Below, piece after piece: positions 1 to 4,752 of a stretch of DNA of 6,402 nucleotides. The notes under the pieces were generated by a model. The model did not search any database and was not told the origin of the DNA. It saw only the letters and a program-made list of their open reading frames with translations. Numbering within the stretch: the stretch's first letter is position 1; each line of letters begins with the position of its first letter. Source of the stretch: JAUSKF01 sp964355005 (GTDB lineage: Bacteria > Patescibacteriota > Minisyncoccia > UBA6257 > WO2-44-18); assembly GCA_964355005.1 (NCBI GenBank), contig CAYHBX010000042.1:1-6402 (forward strand), in the 5' to 3' direction. The position numbers and the translations under genes were made by a program.

Positions 1-1113
1 GGAAAAGAATTAAATCCTAAAGAAGTTGTGCTGGATCTCCGGCGCGGTTTGCTTGGCAACAAAAGCGACGACGATATTGTCGGCAAAAGCGTTTCTCCGG
101 AAGTTCTCTGGCAGTGCACCACTTGCGGCGCCTGCGAGGACATTTGTCCGGTAGGCATTGAACATCTGCCGTTGATCATCGGAATGAGACGCGGACAAGT
201 GGCTGCCGGCGACATCAGTGAAAAAGCCGCTACGGTTCTGAACGCGCTGGAAAGAGGGAACAATCCCTGGCAGATGTCGGTGGACCCGGATGCTATCAAA
301 CAGCTTCATATTCCGCCTTTCGAAAAAGATATGGCGGAAACGGGAGTGCTGTTGTGGACGGGTTGCGCCGGAATGGCCGATGAGCGTTACCGGAGGGTGA
401 TCGCGGCCACGGTGAAATTGCTGAATACCGCCGGAGTTCGCTTTGGTACGGTTGACGCTCCGCATAACTGCGGAGGGGACCTGACCAGGCGGCTCGGCAA
501 TGAAATGGTTTTTCAACAGCTCGCGGCCGGCAACATTGAACTTTTGAAGTCGGCCGGCGCGAAAACGATCGTTACCGCTTGCCCGCACTGTCTTCAGACG
601 CTCCGCAACGACTATCATCGCCTCGGAGCCGAGTTTACGGTTCTGCATCACTCGGAAATTCTTCGGGCGATGCTGGCGGAAGGGAAGCTTGAGATCGCGG
701 AGCAGAGCGGCGAAAAAAAAGTTACTTATCACGATCCGTGTTACTTGGGTCGTTATAACGGTGTGTATGACCGGCCTCGGGAGATCATCAAAGCGTGCGG
801 CGCGGATTTGGCCGAACTGCCACGTTCCCGGGATAATTCGTTCTGTTGCGGAGCGGGCGGCGGTCAGATGTTTCTTGCCGAAGGCAAGGGGCAGGCGATC
901 AATGTTGAAAGAGCGAAAGAGATCGCTGGTGTGGCGGCGGAAACCGTTATTACCGGCTGTCCGTTCTGCTTGACGATGCTGAAGGATGGCCTGAATTCGC
1001 TGGGTAATGAAATTCCGGTAAAAGACATCGCCGAGTTTCTTGTCGAAAACCTAAATCAACCAAAACCCAAACCAAACGGAGGGCAAACATGCCCGGCAAT
1101 CAGAGTCCTCTAA
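1..1113 (+). CDS. CCG-domain (Fe-S)-binding oxidoreductase subunit, HdrD/FadF-like, 5' partial
   Basis: The reading frame is open from base 1, so the true start lies upstream and the GTG at 28 is only internal. Residues are numbered from base 1. A 4Fe-4S ferredoxin motif CTTCGACEDICP has Cys39, 42, 45 and 49. It is followed by two cysteine-rich CCG-type domains. The first has Cys122, HNCGGD (Cys157) and ACPHC (Cys194, 197). The second has HDPC (Cys247), FCCGAGGG (Cys282, 283) and GCPFC (Cys320, 323). Family knowledge: this layout belongs to the HdrD / glycolate oxidase GlcF / FadF-type electron-transfer proteins, where CCG domains bind a noncubane cluster or haem-linked site. The first CCG pair reads NC rather than CC, so that site is probably degenerate, as I recall for FadF-like members. 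The missing N-terminus could carry another ferredoxin motif or membrane helices. The electron donor and acceptor cannot be told from this window. The 3' end overlaps the next gene by 25 bases. Confidence 0.88.
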   Translation, partial: GKELNPKEVVLDLRRGLLGNKSDDDIVGKSVSPEVLWQCTTCGACEDICPVGIEHLPLIIGMRRGQVAAGDISEKAATVLNALERGNNPWQMSVDPDAIKQLHIPPFEKDMAETGVLLWTGCAGMADERYRRVIAATVKLLNTAGVRFGTVDAPHNCGGDLTRRLGNEMVFQQLAAGNIELLKSAGAKTIVTACPHCLQTLRNDYHRLGAEFTVLHHSEILRAMLAEGKLEIAEQSGEKKVTYHDPCYLGRYNGVYDRPREIIKACGADLAELPRSRDNSFCCGAGGGQMFLAEGKGQAINVERAKEIAGVAAETVITGCPFCLTMLKDGLNSLGNEIPVKDIAEFLVENLNQPKPKPNGGQTCPAIRVL

Positions 1114-1319
1114 TGATTATGGTGACTGATTATTTTTCTAATCATCCCGGTGTTGAACTGGACGCGCTGGAAGTTCTTCAAAGAGCGCGGTTGTCCACCC
1201 GGATCGGTAAGCCGGTCAATATGACCGACTTGCGCAACGCCCTTGATCGATCGGTGGAACTGGATTGGTTGAAGGTCCGGATTTCCGGCGCGGTCCGTCG
1301 GTACTCTTGGGCCGGTTAG
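1089..1319 (+). CDS. small winged-helix-like protein, function unknown
   Basis: A 76-residue protein. The ATG at 1089 is preceded by a strong Shine-Dalgarno GGAGG (about 1079-1083) at good spacing, which favours it over the in-frame ATG at 1113 that overlaps the upstream TAA. It overlaps the Fe-S gene by 25 bases, so the two are probably co-transcribed and translationally coupled. The sequence looks like a compact helix-helix-helix-wing fold: a first helix around residues 11-18, a second at LDALEVLQRA, a possible recognition helix around MTDLRNALDRSVE, then a short beta hairpin (DWLKVRISGAVRRYSW). That resembles a winged-helix domain, but no specific family is recognised. It could bind DNA or be a small protein partner of the upstream oxidoreductase. 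The gene ends ten bases before a strong terminator. Confidence 0.72.
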   Translation: MPGNQSPLMIMVTDYFSNHPGVELDALEVLQRARLSTRIGKPVNMTDLRNALDRSVELDWLKVRISGAVRRYSWAG

Positions 1320-1328
1320 TTTACAGAT

Positions 1329-1360
1329 GCCCCGACTTCGGTCGGGGCTTTTATTTTTTT
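1329..1360 (+). terminator. intrinsic terminator after the Fe-S/winged-helix operon
   Basis: A perfect 8-bp stem GCCCCGAC/GTCGGGGC (1329-1336 and 1341-1348) closes a TTCG tetraloop. A T-rich tract runs from 1349 to 1360. It lies just after the stop codon at 1319. Confidence 0.95.
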
Positions 1361-1418
1361 AGAATTTTTTGATTTGTTTAGAATTTAGAAATTAGGATTT
1401 AGAGTTTTACGGCTAGGA

Positions 1419-1434
1419 TGTTAAAATATAGTCT
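1419..1434 (+). promoter_or_regulatory. extended -10 promoter of ddl, predicted leaderless start
   Basis: TGTTAAAAT at 1419-1427 is an extended -10 (TGn + TAAAAT). Its last T is 7 nt before the ATG, so transcription should begin at or within a base of the start codon. A weak -35-like TTTAGA lies at 1398-1403 (18-nt spacer). No Shine-Dalgarno sequence is present. Leaderless initiation is inferred from spacing only. Confidence 0.65.
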
Positions 1435-2403
1435 ATGGCTAATGAATTTGTGTCCGGCAATAAGTTGCGCGTCGCCGTCCTGATGGGTGGCCCATCTGCC
1501 GAACACGACGTGTCAATGAATACCGGCAAAAAAGTGCTGGCGGGCTTGGATAAGTCAAAATATTCCGCGCGCGGGATCGTTATTACCAAAAAAGGTAAAT
1601 GGCCGGTCGCTCCGGCAAAGATAAAAAAACTTTTTGACATAGTTTTTATCGCCATGCACGGCGAATACGGTGAGGATGGGACGGTTCAGAAAATTTTAGA
1701 TAAATATCGGATCAAATATACCGGCTCCGGCGCTCACGCCAGTGAGTTGGGAATGGATAAGGTTTTATCTTCTAAAATTTTTTCCAGAGCCGGGTTGAAC
1801 GTTCCGGAATTTTCTTTACTGAAAATAAAAAAAGGAAATCTGGTTCCCGGTGACAAGAGGCAATCCTTGTTTCATTTGCCGGTAGTTGTTAAGCCGGCAG
1901 ATAGAGGTTCAAGCGCCGGAACGCGGGTAGTGAAAAAAATTCAGGAATTACTGCCGGCCATTCAGGAGGCGGCTAAATTTTCTGAAAATGTCATGGTGCA
2001 AAAGTTTATTGACGGAAGGGAATTTACTTGCGGAGTGATCGAAGTCCGGGGAAAGTTGAAAGCTCTGCCGCCGACCGAAATTGTGCCGAAACTGCGCGGA
2101 TTTTTTGATTATTATTCCAAATACACGTCCGGCGCTTCCAGAGAAATAACACCGCCACGAATAGATAAAAAAGAAATCACTAAAATGCAGGTGATGTCTT
2201 TAAAAGCGCACAAAGCAATCGGGGCGAGGGGAATGTCCCGCACGGATTTTATGCAGGACGAATCCGGTAAGTTTTATGTTTTGGAGATCAACACTATTCC
2301 CGGCATGACCGCTACCAGTTTATTGCCGCAAGAAGCCCGGGCGGCCGGAATTGAGTTCCCGGAATTGCTTGATTTGATCATTTCAGCCAGCTTGAAAAAA
2401 TAG
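1435..2403 (+). CDS. ddl: D-alanine--D-alanine ligase
   Basis: ATP-dependent ligation of two D-alanines to give the D-Ala-D-Ala dipeptide used in peptidoglycan precursors; cytoplasmic. The 322 residues fit the family's usual length (about 300-370). Visible motifs, in order: GGPSAEHDVS (18-27), the N-terminal substrate loop with the conserved Glu; HGEYGEDG (75-82); KPADRGSSAG (153-162) with the catalytic-loop Ser at about 160; the omega-loop region FDYYSKY (224-230); SRTDF (268-272) with a substrate-binding Arg and metal-binding Asp; and EINTIPGMT (284-292) with the Mg-binding Glu and Asn. All three ATP-grasp regions are intact, so the enzyme should be active. The ATG is supported by an extended -10 directly upstream and by the absence of any Shine-Dalgarno, which suggests a leaderless mRNA. 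No terminator follows, so reading into the next gene 57 bases downstream is possible. Confidence 0.96.
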   Translation: MANEFVSGNKLRVAVLMGGPSAEHDVSMNTGKKVLAGLDKSKYSARGIVITKKGKWPVAPAKIKKLFDIVFIAMHGEYGEDGTVQKILDKYRIKYTGSGAHASELGMDKVLSSKIFSRAGLNVPEFSLLKIKKGNLVPGDKRQSLFHLPVVVKPADRGSSAGTRVVKKIQELLPAIQEAAKFSENVMVQKFIDGREFTCGVIEVRGKLKALPPTEIVPKLRGFFDYYSKYTSGASREITPPRIDKKEITKMQVMSLKAHKAIGARGMSRTDFMQDESGKFYVLEINTIPGMTATSLLPQEARAAGIEFPELLDLIISASLKK

Positions 2404-2421
2404 CCGGAAACGCGCTAATAT
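2392..2421 (+). promoter_or_regulatory. candidate sigma70-type promoter for the DHH-motif gene
   Basis: TTGAAA (2392-2397, in the last codons of ddl) and TAATAT (2416-2421) are separated by 18 nt. A transcript from here would have a leader of about 30 nt carrying the AAAGGAAAGG Shine-Dalgarno before the ATG at 2461. The overlapping TATAAC at 2419-2424 is an alternative -10 with poorer spacing. Confidence 0.45.
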
Positions 2422-2460
2422 AACCTGGCTCTTTGAGAACTTCCGCGAAAGGAAAGGCGC

Positions 2461-3411
2461 ATGCTCAAGCTAATCGTGGAGCCTGGGATGGAGAAGGTTT
2501 GGGAGCAGTTGATAGCCGAAAACCCGGCGTTTTCGATCGCGTTCGACGGGTACGTTGATGGCCCCCCTAACTTCTCTCGGAAGGGGCCGTTTCTAAATCT
2601 CGACCATCACAAAGGCGTAGATCGTTTGGCGACCTGCAGTACGGCGGAACAGATGCTCCTGTGCATTCAGGTCGGCCTAGCGGAAACATTTAATGTGAAT
2701 GGGGAGCTGACGGCGTATATCCACGTCAATGATCCAGACCAGGATGTTTGTCTGGCTTATTGGTTGCTGAAGAATTACGATTGGGTGAAAACGATAAGCT
2801 ACAATCATCCGATCCAGGAATTGGTGCGGTTTGCCGGGTTGCTCGACCGAACCGGAGGAATGTACCCGTTCGATCTGCGTTGCCGTATGCGTAAACAGAT
2901 CAATTGGATCTTCTACGAATACACCAAAGCTAGAGTCCAAGGAGAGCTTGATGATATGACCGCGGATCAGATGCATGCGTTGATCGAAAAGGTCGGCGAG
3001 CGAATCACTAAGTTCGCCAAGGGCAGAGGCGGTCAACTCGACTCCGATACCCGTTACGACCTTCTCTATAAGGGCACTGGCTGGGTTATGTTCCGTGAGA
3101 TTGGCGCGGATGCCCGTCACCAAGCCTGTTCTGATCATAATGTTTTGGCCTACGTCATGCTTCGCGCTTCTAGCGGTAAACATTACAATTATTCAGTCGG
3201 TAGGGTTTCGAAATTCGTACCTTTTCCGGTGAGTAATATCATTGACCGCTGTAACGCTGAAGAAAAAATCATTGAACCGACAGCAGAAATCCCGCGAGTT
3301 TGGGGAGGTTCGGAGCTGGTCAGCGCCTCTTCAAGAAGGTTTGGCAGCAAGTTGCCGCCGGAACGAGTTTTCGCGATAGCGGGGGAAGAAGTTATGAAAC
3401 AAAATAATTAG
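2461..3411 (+). CDS. DHH-motif protein, putative phosphoesterase-like, function unknown
   Basis: A 316-residue soluble protein starting at an ATG with a purine-rich Shine-Dalgarno (AAAGGAAAGG, about 2448-2457). The N-terminal third holds three acidic/His clusters that look like metal ligands: FDGYVDG (28-34), LDHHKGVDR (47-55) and VNDPDQDVC (89-97). The DHH triad with upstream and downstream Asp clusters resembles the Mn-binding motifs of DHH-family phosphoesterases (RecJ, PPX1, NrnA). The Asp spacing does not match a standard DHH protein, so this may be a divergent branch. Near the C-terminus, WGGSELVSASSRRFGSKLPP (281-300) could be a Gly/Ser/Arg-rich substrate loop comparable in position to the DHHA1 end. 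The middle (about 110-230) is helical with many basic residues. It lies between ddl and a membrane protein, which gives no functional clue. The substrate is unknown, and the DHH assignment rests on motif reading only. Confidence 0.85.
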   Translation: MLKLIVEPGMEKVWEQLIAENPAFSIAFDGYVDGPPNFSRKGPFLNLDHHKGVDRLATCSTAEQMLLCIQVGLAETFNVNGELTAYIHVNDPDQDVCLAYWLLKNYDWVKTISYNHPIQELVRFAGLLDRTGGMYPFDLRCRMRKQINWIFYEYTKARVQGELDDMTADQMHALIEKVGERITKFAKGRGGQLDSDTRYDLLYKGTGWVMFREIGADARHQACSDHNVLAYVMLRASSGKHYNYSVGRVSKFVPFPVSNIIDRCNAEEKIIEPTAEIPRVWGGSELVSASSRRFGSKLPPERVFAIAGEEVMKQNN

Positions 3412-3412
3412 A

Positions 3413-3435
3413 CCGGCCTCTGGGGCCGGCTTTTT
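3413..3435 (+). terminator. intrinsic terminator after the DHH-motif gene, fused to the next promoter
   Basis: A 6-bp GC stem CCGGCC/GGCCGG (3413-3418 and 3424-3429) with a 5-nt loop, then C and TTTTT (3431-3435). The stem begins two bases after the TAG stop. The last T of the tract is also the first T of the extended -10 of the next gene. Confidence 0.88.
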
Positions 3436-3443
3436 GTTATACT
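3435..3443 (+). promoter_or_regulatory. extended -10 promoter, predicted leaderless start of the 3452 gene
   Basis: TGTTATACT (3435-3443) is TGn plus a near-consensus TATACT. The last T is 8 nt from the ATG at 3452. The -35 position (about 3415-3420) falls inside the terminator hairpin and has no match, so the extended -10 would have to carry the promoter. No Shine-Dalgarno is seen. Confidence 0.65.
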
Positions 3444-3451
3444 GATGTTAA

Positions 3452-3922
3452 ATGAACACAATGCGCTGGTCCGCTCCGGAATTTGAATATCACGAGAAAA
3501 CTCACGTTTGGTTTTTGATGATTTGGGGTGGGACGGCTATCGTGATCCTTTTCGCGCTTTGGCAAAGGAATTTTCTTTTCGCGGTTTTCGCGTTGCTGGC
3601 CGGGTGGCTGGTAGCGCGGTGGGGAGCGGAGCGGCCGAGAGATGTGGATTATGAATTATCGGATATTGGTCTTTCGCTGGACGGAGGTTCGGCTCATCCG
3701 TGGGGCGAATTTTCCGGTTTTGCCATTCACCGCCTGCATCACGAAGAGGAAGGTTTTTCCGAACTGGTGCTTCAACGTAAGGGACGACTGGGGACATTTT
3801 TTAAAGTCCTGATGCCTAACAGCAAAATTCAGGAAATGAGGCACGCGGTTAACCACCACTTGCCGGAAATTGAGTACGAAGATTCTTTGATAGAACATTT
3901 TTCAAGGTTAATCAGATTTTAG
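3452..3922 (+). CDS. small integral membrane protein with two N-terminal helices
   Basis: A 156-residue protein. A short N-terminal segment MRWSAPEFEYHEKTHVW precedes two adjacent hydrophobic helices (about 18-37 and 40-57) joined by the tight turn WQRN. A soluble C-terminal domain of about 95 residues alternates hydrophobic and polar residues in a beta-rich way (YELSDIGLSLDGG, FAIHRLHHEEE, LVLQRKGRLGTFFKVLMP). Two helices followed by a small beta domain is the layout of bacterial PH-like or YcxB/DUF-type membrane proteins. I recall similar uncharacterised proteins with a W-x-APE-x-E start in Patescibacteria, but cannot name a family. The ATG at 3452 is chosen because the ATG at 3445 opens a frame that stops within about 13 codons. 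It has its own promoter and ends at a bidirectional terminator. Function unknown. Confidence 0.85.
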   Translation: MNTMRWSAPEFEYHEKTHVWFLMIWGGTAIVILFALWQRNFLFAVFALLAGWLVARWGAERPRDVDYELSDIGLSLDGGSAHPWGEFSGFAIHRLHHEEEGFSELVLQRKGRLGTFFKVLMPNSKIQEMRHAVNHHLPEIEYEDSLIEHFSRLIRF

Positions 3923-3934
3923 TTAACAATTTAA

Positions 3935-3966
3935 AAATCCGCCCCGATCTTATCGAGGGCGGATTT
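3935..3966. terminator. bidirectional intrinsic terminator between convergent genes
   Basis: A 10-bp perfect stem AAATCCGCCC/GGGCGGATTT (3935-3944 and 3957-3966) has a loop that can pair further (CGAT/ATCG). Rightward, the tail is TTTCTGTT. Leftward, the tail is TTTTTAAATTGTT. It serves the 3452-3922 gene on the plus strand and the Cys-rich gene on the minus strand. Confidence 0.92.
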
Positions 3967-3969
3967 CTG

Positions 3970-4179
3970 TTAGTGAGTGCCGCCACAGCAGCAAGGGCCG
4001 CTGACTACGCTGCAGCCGTTGGTGCCGTCGGGATTTACAAATTCTCTGTGCGCGCTTACCAACGCGAGATCCAAATATCCGGCAATGGTACAGCAGGCGC
4101 GCAAGCCATTGGAATTATGGATGTGACTTTCCGGATGCTTTTTGATGTCTTCCAGAACTTCGTCGCGGGTGCGCGGCAT
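3970..4179 (-). CDS. small Cys/His-rich protein, function unknown
   Basis: A 69-residue protein with six cysteines and five histidines: Cys29-Cys30, Cys56 and a terminal Cys63-64-65 triplet (GPCCCGGTH), plus His15, 19, 21, 44 and 69. It has no signal peptide or membrane helix. The N-terminus (TRDEVLEDIKKHPESHIHNS) is probably helical. The density of Cys and His suggests metal binding (Zn, Cu or Fe-S) or disulfide formation; this is inference. The ATG is separated by one base from the TAA of the 49-aa gene upstream. Shine-Dalgarno sites AAAGGAG and AAGGA lie in the last codons of that gene, so translation is probably coupled. The stop sits next to the bidirectional terminator. The tidy operon signals make this a real gene despite its size. 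No family recognised. Confidence 0.8.
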   Translation of the reverse strand: MPRTRDEVLEDIKKHPESHIHNSNGLRACCTIAGYLDLALVSAHREFVNPDGTNGCSVVSGPCCCGGTH

Positions 4180-4180
4180 G

Positions 4181-4330
4181 TTAGTCCTTGTCTCCTTTGC
4201 ATTTGCAGGAAAATGTCGGCATCAACCAGTTCCAGAGAAAATAAACAGGGATTGCTCCGATAAGGCCGGTAGCGGCAGCAATAATAAACAGTACTACCGC
4301 CTGAATAAGCAAAGCAGCAACGACCCGCAT
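4181..4330 (-). CDS. 49-aa membrane protein with a WNWLMP motif
   Basis: A short open frame of 49 residues, MRVVAALLIQAVV... ending ...KCKGDKD. A perfect Shine-Dalgarno AGGAG lies 5 to 6 nt upstream of the ATG, and a promoter lies upstream of that. Residues 3-20 and about 23-37 are strongly hydrophobic, broken by TG at 21-22, giving one long or two short membrane segments. The second segment ends in YFLWNWLMP (30-38). A hydrophilic tail CKCKGDKD follows, with a Cys-x-Cys pair (42, 44). I recall a WNWLMP motif from small uncharacterised membrane proteins of phages and bacteria, but no function. It is the first gene of a two-gene leftward unit with the Cys-rich protein. Both products carry cysteines near their C-termini, so the two could act together at the membrane; that is speculative. 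Confidence 0.8.
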   Translation of the reverse strand: MRVVAALLIQAVVLFIIAAATGLIGAIPVYFLWNWLMPTFSCKCKGDKD

Positions 4331-4356
4331 TCGTCTCTCCTAAAAGTTCTAGGGGG

Positions 4357-4385
4357 AGTATGCTTGAATTTTGCGTATTTGTCTA
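4357..4385 (-). promoter_or_regulatory. sigma70-type promoter of the 49-aa/69-aa unit
   Basis: Read on the minus strand, TAGACA (4385-4380) and CATACT (4362-4357) are spaced exactly 17 nt. The predicted start is near 4350, giving a leader of about 20 nt that includes the AGGAG Shine-Dalgarno of the 49-aa gene. Confidence 0.68.
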
Positions 4386-4402
4386 GTAGTCTGGTGAGTA
4401 TT

Positions 4403-4417
4403 GCCCTCGTCGGTCAA
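4403..4417 (+). repeat. 15-nt near-copy of the tRNA-Arg 5' end
   Basis: GCCCTCGTCGGTCAA matches the first 15 bases of the tRNA (4479-4493) at 14 of 15 positions, 76 bases upstream and in the same orientation. Similarity stops after that. It includes the whole 5' acceptor strand, so its RNA could pair with the tRNA 3' acceptor strand. Confidence 0.75.
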
Positions 4418-4459
4418 AGCCGACGCGTGGTCGGCCCTCCGACCTTAAAAGCGTCGGAG
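4408..4459. other. cluster of overlapping hairpins upstream of the tRNA
   Basis: Three inverted repeats share CCGAC/GTCGG cores: CGTCGG/CCGACG (4408-4413 and 4420-4425), GCCGAC/GTCGGC (4419-4424 and 4430-4435) and CTCCGAC/GTCGGAG (4437-4443 and 4453-4459). The first two overlap and exclude each other. None has a convincing T-tract for termination. The cluster fills the gap between the divergent promoters. Confidence 0.6.
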
Positions 4460-4464
4460 CGGTT

Positions 4465-4470
4465 TAAAAT
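4465..4470 (+). promoter_or_regulatory. weak -10-like box before the tRNA
   Basis: TAAAAT ends 8 nt before the first base of the mature tRNA. There is no TGn extension and no recognisable -35 at the expected place (about 4442-4447), so the promoter call is tentative. Confidence 0.35.
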
Positions 4471-4478
4471 ATTACGAC

Positions 4479-4550
4479 GCCCTCGTCGTTCAACGGTTAG
4501 GACGCAAGATTGCGGATCTTGCAATTGAGGTTCGATTCCTCACGAGGGCA
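4479..4550 (+). tRNA. tRNA-Arg, anticodon GCG
   Basis: A full cloverleaf folds by eye. The acceptor is GCCCTCG/CGAGGGC (4479-4485 and 4543-4549, 7 of 7 pairs). The D arm is GTTC/GGAC with a GG-containing loop. The anticodon stem is CAAGA/TCTTG with loop TTGCGGA, and T33 precedes anticodon GCG. The variable region is 4 nt. The T arm is TGAGG/CCTCA with loop TTCGATT. The discriminator is A (4550), and CCA is not encoded (CAA follows). Anticodon GCG pairs with CGC and, by wobble, CGU, so it should carry arginine; C35 agrees with arginine identity. Bacteria normally use ACG (inosine-modified by TadA) for this box, so GCG is unusual. No terminator follows before the promoter of the 26-aa gene, so transcripts may read on into it. 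Confidence 0.9.
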
Positions 4551-4555
4551 CAAAT

Positions 4556-4584
4556 TTGACTTCCTTGATACATTTTTGTATTAT
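4556..4584 (+). promoter_or_regulatory. strong sigma70-type promoter of the 26-aa peptide gene
   Basis: TTGACT (4556-4561) and TATTAT (4579-4584) are spaced 17 nt, with TG immediately before the -10. The predicted start is near 4591, giving a leader of about 24 nt with a GGAGGAG Shine-Dalgarno. Confidence 0.8.
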
Positions 4585-4614
4585 TCTAAGCAGTTGCTTG
4601 TGGAGGAGAGTCAA

Positions 4615-4695
4615 ATGATGTTCATGGTGGTGATGCTTAGCATTGCTTGCGTGACGGCGATGATTCCGGAAGGCAAGCGTCGGCGTGACGACTAG
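4615..4695 (+). CDS. 26-aa membrane micropeptide
   Basis: A very short gene with a complete set of signals. A 17-nt-spaced promoter lies at 4556-4584. A strong Shine-Dalgarno GGAGGAGAG (4602-4610) precedes the ATG, a 26-codon frame ends in TAG, and a strong terminator begins 11 bases after the stop. The peptide is MMFMVVMLSIACVTAMIPEG followed by KRRRDD. Residues 1-17 are hydrophobic and methionine-rich, forming one short membrane helix with Cys12. The basic tail KRRR should stay in the cytoplasm by the positive-inside rule. The frame is open further upstream into the tRNA, but the tandem ATGATG after the Shine-Dalgarno is clearly the start. Possible roles are a small regulator of a membrane protein, a toxin-like peptide, or a leader peptide; nothing in the sequence decides. 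A non-coding small RNA is the main alternative. Confidence 0.72.
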   Translation: MMFMVVMLSIACVTAMIPEGKRRRDD

Positions 4696-4705
4696 AATAA
4701 CTAAA

Positions 4706-4747
4706 CCCCGCATTCGCCCTAATCAACGGGCAAGCGGGGCTTTTTTT
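4706..4747 (+). terminator. intrinsic terminator after the 26-aa gene
   Basis: The outer stem CCCCGC/GCGGGG (4706-4711 and 4734-4739) encloses an inner stem GCCC/GGGC. A T7 tract follows at 4741-4747. Read leftward the tail is TTTAGTTATT, so it may also stop htpX transcripts weakly. Confidence 0.93.
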
Positions 4748-4752
4748 ATTTC

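Noticed and set aside
10..732. Long minus-strand open frame opposite the Fe-S gene (240 aa)
   Set aside because: It lies entirely antisense to a clear Cys-motif protein, has no Shine-Dalgarno or promoter, and its composition looks like a shadow frame.
1361..1418. Repeated AGAATTT/TTTAGA words upstream of ddl as an operator or repeat
   Set aside because: The stretch is simply AT-rich; the words are short and irregularly spaced.
2677..3183. Minus-strand open frame of 168 aa inside the DHH-motif gene
   Set aside because: Antisense shadow of a gene with conserved-looking motifs; no start signals.
4403..4478. A second, degenerate tRNA upstream of tRNA-Arg
   Set aside because: Only the 5' 15 bases match; no anticodon or T arm can be folded in the following bases.
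3973..4528. Two plus-strand open frames across the small-protein region and tRNA
   Set aside because: They cross the tRNA and the minus-strand genes and lack Shine-Dalgarno sites; the minus-strand genes have complete signals.
4510..4614. Upstream extension of the 26-aa frame into the tRNA
   Set aside because: It would begin inside the tRNA and before the promoter; the Shine-Dalgarno fixes the start at 4615.
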